Positions 1 through 10,726 of a stretch of 64,000 nucleotides of DNA are shown in pieces. Position 1 is the first letter of the stretch; each line of letters starts with the position of its first letter. The notes under the pieces are model-generated. The model saw only the letters and a program-made list of their open reading frames with translations, did no database searches and was not told the origin of the DNA. The stretch comes from Parelaphostrongylus tenuis (taxonomy: Eukaryota > Nematoda > Chromadorea > Rhabditida > Metastrongylidae), in the NCBI GenBank assembly GCA_019055375.1, contig JAHQIW010006045.1, forward strand, positions 1 to 64,000. The letters are read 5' to 3'. The position numbers and the translations under genes were made by a program.

Positions 1-59
1 AACTATAATTTAGATTATCATGTATAACGTCAAGCCGATGACAGTTAATGGAATCACTA

Positions 60-1750
60 TTTAAATTCTTTGTTTCACGACTCCAGCATTCATACGGATG
101 TTTCTATTTGCCCTCAAATGTCTATCATTCAAAACGCTTAGAGAATCATGAATATTAACATCTAAAATACTTCACTGCGGATTTGTCACGGCCTATTTGA
201 AAATGGAGAGCTGTTCCACTTTTGAGAATTCTTCTACTTTGAAATAATGAATAAGCAGCGTTACCATTCTCTTGTCAACTATTCGATAACCCTTTTCCAG
301 TAGAGTGTTATATGTAAATGCGCTGGAACTCCAGAGAAGGTATTCAAACATGGATTAATTGAAGTTCAGACCGAAATTGATCTCCGCATCAATGAAAGGA
401 AAGGTAGTGCTGTTTTAGTTTCTTTTTTTTAAATCGTCCAGGTGATTCGCCTATTCCTTTCTCTGAGCTTGAAACTATTTTATGTTTACAATCATGAAGG
501 GGATATTTATCGCATGGAGAGAAACTAGGACTAAGATGACTGAATCAAGCCAAATGTTGGTTTTTGTTTTACTAAGTAGGTTTTTTCCTCTTATCCGGAG
601 ACAACTAATAATCGACTTTATTCGCTTGACAAAATGTTTCATAGAAGTAGTAGTAATAATTCCAAAGCCTAAATCTCTGGCTGGCGCGGTATGTGGTCAT
701 TTCTTGAGAGTACGCTTCTATAACGCTGTGAAATTCAAATAAGCTATGGCCACACGACTATACTCTATTTTTTATCTCTCTTATATTTCGCTCAACGAAA
801 CTCTTCCTTCAGAGTGCTAGCACTCTTTCATTAACTTTCACTAACACAAGTATCTCAGAAACTCAATTCCGATAGCACTGCAAAAGACAAAAAAGATGTG
901 TTCATGACACCTCACCTGAAAGGCATCTTTCTTTAGACTAATGGTAATCATTCAATAGTATAAGTACCAATGATTCCAGCGATATAACCTATTTTTTGAA
1001 AAGACTGTCCCACTAAAGCGCAGCAGGAAAATTAAGATCGAGTTTGAAATATTCGACAAGCTTGCTCATCGGCTAATTTACGCGTTGGGGTGAGCGGAGG
1101 GGAGGGGATCGATTGGTGGCCTAAAGTGTTGGACATGTGAAATGCAACTTGTAAATCATTTGGATATTTTCCCCCATTTTGAAAAGACTCTAGATAAAAC
1201 AATTGATCCAGATATCACGAAATTTCCTCTATATGTTCATGTGCTTTTCGTCCTTCCAGTACATTATACTCGTTGTAAAAATGAAGGCTCGTGTGAAACA
1301 TAATTTTTTTCTGAATGCTACAGCGCTAAAAAAGGAATTTTGTGAAAACTGGCCATATAGCGTGTTAGCTAGAGATCTAAACTTTTGAATGATTACTAAC
1401 ACTTCGATATCTAATTCTTGTAGAGGGAGTGACGCCAAATATTCAATCGTCTCCAGTTGAACGAAATGAATCCGAAAATTCACGCATATTTGGGAGGAGC
1501 CATGTCAATACAACTAGCAAGGAAAACTAAACGCTAGGTCCGAAGTAGTGAGCTAAGACTTTTTCCATATAGTTTCTCTGAATCATCGCAAAATCAGTAG
1601 TATAAGCCACTAATATAGCAGAAAAAGAAACGTTTTTGGTTGCATGTTCTAAACATCGAACGGCCGACGCTCGTTGGAGATTAACACCGATCCACTGACT
1701 GACGTGAATTTAGACACAGCTCCTACCATGTTCCCTACTGTAACATTTTA
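60..1750. repeat. Diverged segmental repeat, copy 1
   Basis: The blocks at about 60-520 and 1545-1720 match, in the same order and orientation, blocks at about 14270-14720 and 15090-15300. Shared stretches include ATTCTCTTGTCAA and GAACGGCCGAC. The middle of this copy (about 910-1500) instead holds a different dispersed repeat that recurs inverted at about 13000-13440 and direct at about 63560-63960. I see no conserved reading frame across copies, so the short open frames here are probably not genes. Confidence 0.55.
910..1500. repeat. Dispersed non-coding repeat related to the 39.7- and 57.3-kb foldbacks
   Basis: The segment carries the family signature of a TAGTAATCATTCGATA-like stretch, then an AAGACCGT-like stretch and a GCAGCAGG-like stretch. 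It is followed by a unique block containing GTTCATGTGCTTTTCGTCC. The same order is seen inverted at about 13000-13440 and direct near the right edge of the window. No transposase is visible, so a non-autonomous element is the likeliest explanation. Confidence 0.5.
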
Positions 1751-2755
1751 AAACGATATGAATTAAATGCAACTTGCCTATGACCCTGCCTAGTCAATCA
1801 AAGTTGAATTTATCCCAGCTCACAGTGAAGTTTAAATCTCAAAACCAAATCATCTGTAAGCCTCTGTGAACAAAGTGAGAAATTTTCTGGCATTCTCAAG
1901 ATGAAGTGCTGACCTTCCATAGCTGTAAGCCAAATTTTAATTTTGGCTTTGTTTCGTTCCAAAAGGAGAGCAGCATAAACTGCATTCGGTCCTCTCAAAG
2001 AAACCACGGACCAGCTGACCAGATAACAAGCACAAAACTCCGCTCGCCTCTTTGAAATTGTATTAGAGGCGTTGGCTTACTCTCGAAGCTCCTCAAGAAA
2101 TTTGCGCACCACCCGGGGAGCGCATTGAATGGCTCTCTAAATCCTATCTGGCACTCACAACGAGCCGGTTTGCGCACTTCAAATCCTTGGCAACTATCCT
2201 ATCCTTGTATCCTAAAAAATTTACGTTTAGAGTAGAAGTTAGATAGTCTGATCACGTAATAGGAAGAATACATGAGAGAGATGAACGAGAAGAGCAGTGA
2301 AGTGGCCTCTAAGAGATTGAAAACATTTTGTTGAACGACCGACCATTTTAACCATAGACGGCGTGTTCGTGGCGGATAACGTGAACTATCTGCATTAGCA
2401 AATAAAATGATTTGAGGAGTACGGAATGGCTCATGCGGGCGTCATCGCGGCTGAAGCGGATTATCACAGTGGACTATCGATTGAGCTAAGAAGAAAAAAA
2501 CGAAAATCATGCTGAAACCCGCACTATCGGTATAGACGGACCGACCAAGTACCCAAGCATTATTATTTTTGCTGCGATGTATCAGTTATACATACCGTTG
2601 GAGAAAGTGCGCACCTTTAAAATGTAGCTAATGTAGCGACGCAGGAATTCCTTTGTTTCTATGACATAACATCACATTCAGCGTGCCATAGTTTCCGCAA
2701 ACAGTCCTTGCACAAAATTCTTTTTATCTGACTGTCAGTTTGCGGTGGTATGATC
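1750..2755. other. No gene seen
   Basis: I see only short open frames without family resemblance and no RNA structure I can name. Confidence 0.5.
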
Positions 2756-2766
2756 TTGTAATATAA

Positions 2767-2878
2767 CCAATAATGTGGAGTGCTGTGCAAAAACATTTGC
2801 GTCAACCGGGATTCGAATCCAGATCTCACTCTTTCCGGGAGAGTGCAAATATTTTTGCCCAGCACTCCACATTATTGG
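2767..2878. repeat. Foldback SINE half-copy (34-bp arms)
   Basis: Bases 2767-2800 are nearly the reverse complement of 2845-2878 (CCAATAATGTGGAGTGCTG against CAGCACTCCACATTATTGG). The 45-base loop holds, on the minus strand, the 3' half of a tRNA-like sequence, including the B-box GGATTCGAATCCC and GAGTGAGATCTGG. It looks like two SINE tails fused head to head around half a tRNA-like head. Confidence 0.65.
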
Positions 2879-2889
2879 GTACGTAAAAA

Positions 2890-3030
2890 AGAGTGGTGTG
2901 CAAGGCGAGCGTCGGTGGGTGCAACGGTTAGCATTCGCTCCCGGAAAGAGTGAGATCTGGGTTCAGCTCCCGGCTGGCGTAAATAATTTTGCACAGCACC
3001 TCCACATTATGGTATATTACAGTCACGGAA
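2890..3030 (+). repeat. tRNA-like SINE, intact cloverleaf head
   Basis: Bases 2909-2980 (72 nt) fold as a tRNA. The acceptor GCGTCGG pairs with CTGGCGT over seven pairs, counting wobbles. The anticodon stem CGCTC/GAGTG closes a seven-base loop, and the T-arm CTGGG/CCCGG surrounds TTCAGCT. An A-box-like GGTGCAACGGTTAGC and a B-box GGGTTCAGCTCCC are present, as expected for an internal Pol III promoter. Position 33 is C rather than the near-universal T, and relatives recur at 22.3-22.6 and 33.8 kb with a shared 3' tail, so it is a SINE head rather than a working tRNA. Confidence 0.65.
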
Positions 3031-5060
3031 AGAGATAATATCGAAACTTCAAGGCAAACATTGAAGGAACCCCCGGTTTTACTTATGTAGCTTAGGTAAA
3101 TGCTGGTAGCAATTATATGCACGGTGCAGGGAACTTTTTCCCCTCTCATGAATTTTAAATGCATCAAAAACATGGGGAGATTCATAGAAGAATATGGAGT
3201 TTGCTAGAGTTGGAGAGGCCCAAGTTTTTTTCTAGAACGCAGAGAAGTGCTGTTCTATAGATCGTCTATCACAAAAAAATGGGTGGGGTTAAGTACAAAG
3301 TCCCGGAGTGGCTGGAGCGGCATTTATAGCTGTCACAATGAGCACAACGAAAATCAGATGCCATATACTCTTGAGCAAGATCGTGATTAGCCGTCTTGGC
3401 GAAAGTTTTTAGGAAATCGATCTTCATCACTTGTCGAGTAGTTTGAAAGTTTGAATTGAAAATCGCAGTATTGAGGATAATGCTCCAAGAAGACCTTAAA
3501 CCACCATAGATCATCGGGCCCTTACATGAGCCCATAGCATCCTGGGGTTCTCAAATATCTCAGTTATTAGAAAACAACCAATTTGCAAATTACTTCAGTG
3601 CTTTATTGTCATCACTTTGAGTTTACTCCTCTCTTGCAGAAAACTGTTTTACATCTCGTTCCTGTGGAAAGAAATTGCTGGAAAGAACTAATAAATCTCT
3701 ATCATCATGCGAAAAGAAAACATGTGTGTTATAGAAGAGTCTTTATCAACGTTATTAAAACGATAACAGCGATTCAGCTAATCACACGTACAATTTCAGT
3801 GTCATTCAATGATTTCGTCTTGATACTGATGAGGATAATGTTTAGAAGAAAAACACGGCCAGCATGTCTCTACCATAGTGATGGGATTCAAAACATAGTT
3901 TCAGCAATGATTAGAGCAGATTGTAGCTCACCCTCATCACCTCGAAGCTCTCATCACTCGCTAAGTATGAGTATTAATAATTCAAAACATAGGTGGGTTT
4001 TACACTTTACAAAGCGATTAGTGGTCTCCTTCACTAAATCATCGTCTGTGATTACGATAGACTTCCATTAATAGTATGGGTAATACAGGAACTGATACGT
4101 ATAACTAGCGTGAATTACGTCTAAGCTCTGATGATGCGAAGATAGCAAACGCGTCAGCCATCAAACAATAATATAGCAACTGGTACCATCTCCCTGTACT
4201 CGAAGAGAGAAAGCCCCACAAAATTTACGCAATAATTGTAAAATAGTGCATGATCTAAAGCGGAAGAGAAACTGAGAACAAAGCAAGTTTGATTGTACTT
4301 ATTTCCAAAGGCTAGTAATACTAAAAAGATAGATCAATTCTGATCATTTAAGGTCTGCACCATAGTATGATGACTAAACATAGGAAGAGTTTGCATCAAC
4401 CGACAAAACTTCTGACCTCCTCCAATAAGTCAATATCACATATTTTATAATCAGGGATTTTGACATTTGCACATCATCAAGATCGATACCGAAGGCCATT
4501 AACCTTCAACAAGGTCATCATAAATAAGGTAGATGCCATGACGAAGACATCTTGATGAAGGCTATCGTGTCGTGTAAAGTGACTCGTAAGTAAAGGCTGA
4601 GGAGATGTAGTTCTTTTCGAGGTGAGACTGCTTTGCTCTATGCTGCCTCTGGGGCAACTCTGTCATGTAAATGTTCGCCTTCAGTGCGAATGTGAGGTAG
4701 TTTAGGCAGCTTCTGAGTCAGGAGGTCGAACTGTAGCCTGACAATTGAGGTGAGGCTCTCGGTTGCAATCCGCCTATGAGATTAAGCTGCGAAACCACTT
4801 CATGCTAAATATACTAATATTTAGATTTTGACATGTTCTCTAGGGAAGGCCATGCATTTAACAAGCTAGATGCCAAGCTTGGGAGATATCATGCTGAATT
4901 TGACAACATCATTGTACGATGAAAACGTTGCATAAGCTATGTTATTTGTCTCCCACTGTTCTACACAATGCGATCATTGACTCTGCGTGCGCTTCCCATA
5001 TTTGCAAAGTAGAATTAATGCCCTCAAGATTTATGCGTCATCAGCATGCTTGCTCGTTAC
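3030..5060. other. No gene seen
   Basis: The longest open frame, 3583-4071 on the plus strand, has biased composition and no recognisable domain. Its length is within chance expectation for 64 kb of AT-rich DNA. Nothing else was identified. Confidence 0.45.
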
Positions 5061-5075
5061 AAGTGATCACCTGTA

Positions 5076-5456
5076 TCACCTGTCGTCCCGTTGATCGTCG
5101 AGTGACTCGAGCGGGTACCAGCAACTCTTCCATTTTTCCCTATCGCGTGCAAGAGTAGCCCAGTGGGTCCTCCTTGCTCTAGGAATTCGCTGAGCATCAT
5201 ATCTTTCTTCCATCGCTTTCGTGAAGAAATCGGACCAACGGGTCAGTGGTCTTCCTTTAGAGCGCTTGACGTCCCGAGGAATCCAGTCGGTAACGGCTCT
5301 CGTCCATCGGTTGTCGTTGAAGCGCATCACGTGTCCGGCCCACCTTATTTTCGATATCCTGGCGTGTAGAACGGCGTCTCTGATTTTCGATCGTTGACGT
5401 AGGTCGGAAGTTCGGATCCTTTGTCTCATTTGCGAAATACGAGATACTCCTAGCAT
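5076..5456 (-). pseudogene. RTE C-terminal region
   Basis: This frame continues the polyprotein after a one-base frameshift: MLGVSRISQMRQRIRTSDL, then KIRWAGHVMRFNDNRWTRA, GRPLTRWSDFFTKAMEERY and RRTHWATLARDREKWKSCW up to the stop. It is a basic, tryptophan-rich tail conserved in all copies here, though its biochemical role is not clear from sequence. It is the part most often left behind in truncated copies (11.3, 25.3, 30.4, 46.3 and 62.5 kb), as expected when reverse transcription starts at the 3' end. Confidence 0.85.
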
Positions 5457-6843
5457 CGACCTTTCGACTGCGCGTTCGATAACGCAAGTGATCTTTCATC
5501 CTGCTTACGTAGCGACCAGGTTTCTGCTGCATACGTTAGGGCAGGGATAATTGTCGAGTCGAAAAGGTGGGCACGGAGTCGGATGTTCTTTGTCCTCTTC
5601 ACTACATCTTCGATGCTCTTAAACGTTCCCCAAGCCGCTCGTTTCCTCCTGCTCAACTCTGGGGCTAGGTCGTTCATCATGTTGATTTCACGACCTAGAT
5701 AGATGTAACTGGAGCATTCGGAAATTGTCGTTCCGTTGAGCGTGAATGGGGCATTAGAAACCCATCCGTTCCTCATGAACATTGTTTTCGTTAGATTCAG
5801 TTGAAGACCGATCTTTCCACAGGCGTTATCGAAATCAGTCAACATTCGTTCCGCTTGGCTGATGTTTGGTGTTATGAGAACGATATCGTCAGCAAAGCGA
5901 AGATGGTTTAATTGTCGACCGTCAATTTTCACTCCCATTTCGTCCCATTCTAATGTTCGCATGACGTTTTGTAGGGTGGCAGTGAATAGTTTTGGCGATA
6001 TTGTATCGCCTTGTCGAACCCCTCTTCTTACGTCAATGGTGATATTGTTGTAGAATGGAGATATTCTGGTCGTGAAATCTTTATAAAGCTCACGAAGGAT
6101 CATTATGTACCGAGTAGGGACGCCCTGGTTATCCAGAGCCTCTATAACCGCTTCTGTTTCCACTGAATCAAAGGCTTTCTTCAGATCGATAAAAGTGAGA
6201 CAGAGTGGTTGTTTGTACTCTCGCGAAACTTCAATGAGTCTTGTGATCGTGTGGATGTGGTCCATGGTACTAAATCCTTTTCTGAACCCTGCTTGTTCGC
6301 ATGGCTGTCCTTCGTCCAGTGTTCTGTCAATCCTGTTCAGGATGACTCGAGTAAAGAGTTTATAGACAACGGACAGCAAGCAGATTGGGCGATAATTGCC
6401 TATGTCGTGAAGGTCTCCCTTTTTGAACAACAATACGGTCTTGCTGGTTTTCCATTGAATAGGGACCTTGCATTCTGACAGGTAGCGAGTGAAGAGCCGA
6501 GCCAGGTGTTGATGAGAACTGGCGGCAGGTTCTTCAGGTGTTCTGGTCTAATCCTGTCTGGACCGGGTGTTGTTCTGTTTTTCACCGACGATATAGCATG
6601 TCGGATTTCGGAAGGAAGGACCGGTGGAACGACATATTCGTCCTCTTTCAATTTATATGACGGTAAGAGAACATGGCTAGCGAAGAGATCCGAGTAGTAC
6701 TGGTGGATGATTTTCTCCATAGCCCTTCTGGAAGCTGTAAGTGTCCCGTCAGGGTATCGGAGTGCAATCATCTTGGTCTTATAGTTGGCGAAGCCTCGCT
6801 GGGCTTTGCGAATGCTCTTCCCAGCTTCTGCAGCTTCTGCCAT
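5450..6843 (-). pseudogene. RTE reverse transcriptase domain (frameshifted)
   Basis: This is the RNA-directed DNA polymerase of the RTE element. The upstream open frame (6400-6843) carries the linker and TPGPDRIRPEHLKNLPP. The next frame (5450-6433) carries the core: NYRPICLLSVVYKLFTR, GFRKGFSTMDHIHTI, LTFIDLKKAFDSVETEA, RRGVRQGDTISPKLFTATL and the active-site LRFADDIVLI, then LQLNLTKTMF and YLGREINMMND. FADD replaces the more usual YADD, a known variant in this clade. A frameshift near 6430 separates the first part from the fingers/palm. A second, at about 5470, is a one-base loss in a CC run relative to the 48-kb copy. Confidence 0.9.
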
Positions 6844-6875
6844 AACTGCTGCTCTTCTCTCTTTAAGGTCTTCTT

Positions 6876-8035
6876 TTATCGCTTCTCTGCATCGTTTCGC
6901 AAGTTCGGACGTAATGTTTCGGTTGCCTGCGCTCGTGCGATTCCACGTTGACGTATCAGCTCGAGTGTCTGCGGAGACAAGCGTCTCTTCGTGACCTTAG
7001 GACTTTCGGCTTTTTTAGCGCCAACGTGAAGATATTCAACGAGTCGATCGTATTCTTCGTCGATGTTGTCGACAACGGTATCTTCCCAAGAGCCGACTAA
7101 TGATTTGAATACATCCCAGTTTATGGTAGTTCTGGGACTTCGTTGTTTGAATTTAGCGGCTTTCTCTCCTCTCCTCGAAAATCGGAACGTTGCGCGAAGG
7201 AGGCGATGGTCTGATCCCGTGTAGAACTTGGGAACAACAGCGACGTCGGTCAGGCAAAACCTTCGATTTACTATGATGTGATCTATTTCGTTATGGTACT
7301 CTCCATTGGGAGACTCCCACGTCCATCGCTGAGAGAGAGGCTTTTGGAATTGCGAGTTACCATGGATGGTTTGGGTCGTCATGATAAACTCGGATAGCCT
7401 CTCACCTGTTCATTCCATTCTAGTCCGTGGGTCCCTATGTGACGTTCTTCAGACGTTCTTCTAGGTCCAATTTTTGCGTTAAAATCTCCGACAATGACCT
7501 TGAAGAATGTATGATCTTCTCTGAAGAATTTTTCGAGGTCCATATAGAACGCTTCGACTTCGTCTTCGTCATAGCTTGATGTTGGTGCGTAAGCAACGAA
7601 GATGGTCAAAGCCGGCATAGAACCACATCGTTTCAACCGTAATCGTCCGATACGGGTTGTTAGTTGTTCGAACGAATCAATGTTCACGGTCAAATTCGAT
7701 TTGACGAGGACGTCCAACGCCACCGACACCTCTGCGATCGCATGTTCCAAGGAACAGTTCTTCTCCGGTGTCATAGACAGCGTGAAAAGAATGGCGCCTT
7801 CTCGTCTCAGCCAGGCCAATGACTCGTACCTTATTCTTCTTGCTTGAATCAATATATCTTCTACAGCGGATTGTTGAGCAAGGGTTCTTGCATTGTAGGT
7901 ACAGATCGTCATTTTAGTCCGTTTCGATCTTGGCAGCCTAGTTCGGCCCTGAAATTTTAGCAGCCTCTCCGTACTCGTCCTACCTGGCGCTGGCCGTACC
8001 AGGGGCTCTTTCGGGGTCAGGGGAATGAGGCCCAT
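6876..8035 (-). pseudogene. RTE endonuclease domain (frameshifted)
   Basis: This encodes the N-terminal APE-like endonuclease that nicks target DNA for target-primed reverse transcription. Visible motifs in order are TICTYNARTLA near the start, [18 protein letters not shown], the catalytic-type [19 protein letters not shown] and the terminal GSDHRLLRATF. After it comes a linker ending near QRGIARAQA. The frame is interrupted after the NARTLA region and restored just before NIDSFEQL by a deletion and an insertion. It shifts again near 7382, where one open frame ends and the next carries the SDHR half. Start codon choice is uncertain because the 5' leader is not conserved in the other copies. 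Confidence 0.85.
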
Positions 8036-8419
8036 ATTTGTTACTGTTTTCTGGCATTTTGATACCCAACGTGTAGCTTGCCAGGCTCTAAACGTGGGGG
8101 CTGGGTACTCACGAGTAGCTTGCCTGTCTCTCTCGGAGGAGCGGGAGAGCTTATTTGTTGGAGGCGACTCCTAACCGCCTCCCATGTACTTCCCAGCCGC
8201 TTGATTGCAGGCTTTTGGCCCACTTGACTCGTAGAAATAGAGTTTTGTCAAGTCGGCGCTGCAGAAGCAGGGAGCTCGTCCCCTGAATCCACCTGCGTCT
8301 CTGAGAACCACACGGTCGCTTTTGGTTCGCGTTTTATTCCCCTATCCACCACCTGGGGACGCGCCACGTGCCCTCGCGACTAACCGGGCGAGATCCCTCA
8401 AAGAGGGAGGTCCGTGGAC

Positions 8420-10380
8420 AAGTGATACTATACTTAAATGTAGAATACACATAAAAGTCGTAGTCGTCAAGTTTTGACAACAAGATGATAATAAGCATTT
8501 TTCTTGTAAAAGTAAAAATCAAATTTATTGTCGTTAAAGTTAAGAAAGATAAAACTTTTGGCGTTTATCAATCAATCCCTGAAGAACTCGTCCTGACTTA
8601 TACCGTTTATGGTGACTTAATCTACAACTGGCTCTAACACTGACTTGCCCTGGATCCTACCGCTGTATCAGTCAGTGCTGAAACCTTCATAGACAAGTGT
8701 GTACCGATTCGCCAACGTGCAAGGATAGAATACTCCGTGAGCCTGGCGTGTGGAATTGAACCATTGATCACAGTGTGTCGCACGGCACCCACCAACACTG
8801 CGTCTTACGCGCCCCTAGCGACATCGTTTAAATGTGTAGAGAAGGCGCGTATTGTTCTTGCTTCATATTCGTCCCCTTTCACCCAATTTTCCTTATCAGT
8901 TCATCAATACACCTCGATTAGAACTAAACACCATGATTTTATTAGTTTACTCAATTCCTCCTCCTTTGACTGAGTCATCTCACGGAAATGTTGTAAGACT
9001 AATGTATTCGGTTCAATTTTTCGGCTGCCTTTCGTCTTCATCAGAGCTAAATGACCCTGGTCGATGTTTTACAATCGTTCATCCTCGTTGTACTGTTTGC
9101 CTTGGTTCTGTTTTAAATCAAATCTTCTTCTGGGAAGCGCTTCTTATTGAGACGTTTTGACAAGACGGTTTGGCTGATAATCCTGTGCAATGCGGTGCAA
9201 TTTCAGGCTTGAGAGCTATAAAATGATTTGATAACCGATTTTCGTGCAGTTTTGGACTCAGTAGGCAGTCATATCTTTTCTTAGTTGATGCTACAATGAA
9301 ACAGGCAATAAATCGAACTTTATGAATCATTTTTTCAGTTCAGTCACTCAAAACAGCGCGTACATGGGAGGATACGGCCGATTTTACTAAAACCGATATC
9401 ACCAGTCTAACATTTCATCACATAGGTGCAATTTCACGACTTCTTTCATCATAAATTGTCTTCAATCCCACAAAAGCTGACCCTCCTCAGAGGCAGCTGC
9501 ACGTTGAGTTGCAACCATAAATTGATAGGCCCAACGATGCTGAGTGATGTACAGTCTCGAAGAAGAACCTACATATCACCCTTAGCTTGGATGCGTGCTA
9601 ACTTTATATCACCAAAACAACGGACCTTCTACCACTCTTTTTATATAAGACACTACAATTGTCAACAATCAATCATAAACGGGTTTATTTCCAGTAAGCA
9701 CATATCGTCATGAAACGCATTTGATCTGACAGCTATCGAATCTATTAGAGATTTATATTTTTCCCACTGTCATAAAGGTGTTAAAGATCTAGGACAAAAT
9801 TCTAGTCGTTGATGAATCCCTACAGGATGCTTCATGCATTCGCTTGTAATTTTTGATGATGTTATTTATATCTCACTTCAACAATGATTCGTGATAGTCT
9901 ACCGCTGAGTCAAGTCAGCGCTGATTATTTTTATAACAAGTCTGAGACCAGTCTGGCACCAATTTTTTTGACCTCCGGTCTAGTGAATAGCTTAGTGAGC
10001 CATGAACGCGATCTTTTTGCTTTGACGTTAATATAACGAAATTTGCAAGTATCAGCCTTTAGACTACCCATTTCCCTAGGTATTTTGCGTTAACTCTTGC
10101 CATAAACAATAAGCGCGATACTGTGCCACACTAAAGTAATTTATAGATGAGTTTTACATTGAATTTCTATCAACAGTAATCGGTGACAAGTGCATAAGTT
10201 TTCTTATTTTTGCTTTACCTTATAGCAATGTTATGATGCGCCCATAGTGTGGGGTAAAACGCGGATTTCAACTTCCGTCTGAACTTCAAATTATGCATAT
10301 CGTCACTCACTCAACATTCTCGGATATATAACTGTAACATCATAGCACAAGTATGATGCGGATATGACACAGTGATCAGA
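8420..10380. other. No gene seen
   Basis: Only unsupported short open frames occur. I found no family match, repeat copy or RNA structure I can name. Confidence 0.45.
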
Positions 10381-10394
10381 GATTTTTTGTGTGC

Positions 10395-10560
10395 CGCACA
10401 CAAGATTATGTTTCGATCTCGCGCTCATTGGCTCACCAAGCCATCCATTCCTCCGGGGTTAGTAAATTGGTATCAGACTGGCCGCAGACTTGTCAGGGAG
10501 GATAAGCAGCGCTGACTCAATACAGTGGGAGAAACTAATTGCATCACATTTACTAATCAC
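10395..10560 (+). repeat. SINE-related copy, 5' damaged
   Basis: This is a diverged partner of the SINE at 34.44-34.74 kb. It shares TCGATCTCGCGCTCATTGG, GCTCACCAAGCCATCCATTC and GACTTGTC, then GGGAGGATAA. The A-box region has decayed. It lies just downstream of the 3' end of the first secreted-protein paralog. Confidence 0.6.
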
Positions 10561-10578
10561 AGCTATGTAATTTACCTG

Positions 10579-10584
10579 TTTATT
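10579..10584 (-). terminator. Poly(A) signal of paralog 1
   Basis: AATAAA on the minus strand, about 150 bases past the terminal exon. This matches the spacing in the other four family members. Confidence 0.5.
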
Positions 10585-10726
10585 GGTGCTATACAATGTA
10601 TACTGATGATCAGTTGAATACAATGTTTTTTCCAAAGTACATCACAGGTTAACCTCAGTTTCTGCCAAAAATGCCACTGCGGAGAAAAAATGTGATCCAA
10701 ACGGACCCTAGTGCCAGAATTTGAAT

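Larger units (their letters stand above)
5062..8420 (-). mobile_element. RTE-class non-LTR retrotransposon, near full length
   Basis: On the minus strand the element runs from a 5' leader (about 8036-8420) through an apurinic-type endonuclease, a linker and a reverse transcriptase to a short 3' tail built on repeated ACAGGTGAT. This order, and a simple-repeat tail instead of poly(A), is typical of the RTE clade. The frame is broken by a few single-base indels, several in short homopolymers, so this copy as given cannot make one continuous polyprotein. Its 3' 1.3 kb is almost identical to the copy at 47.2-48.5 kb, so both are young insertions. The 5' boundary is approximate. Confidence 0.9.

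Noticed and set aside
2909..2980. Functional tRNA gene
   Set aside because: The stems pair, but C occupies position 33, the anticodon loop is atypical and related copies share a non-tRNA tail, so it is a SINE head.
3583..4071. 162-codon open frame, plus strand
   Set aside because: There is no domain, no family resemblance and no splice context. One or so frames of this length is expected by chance in 64 kb of this composition.
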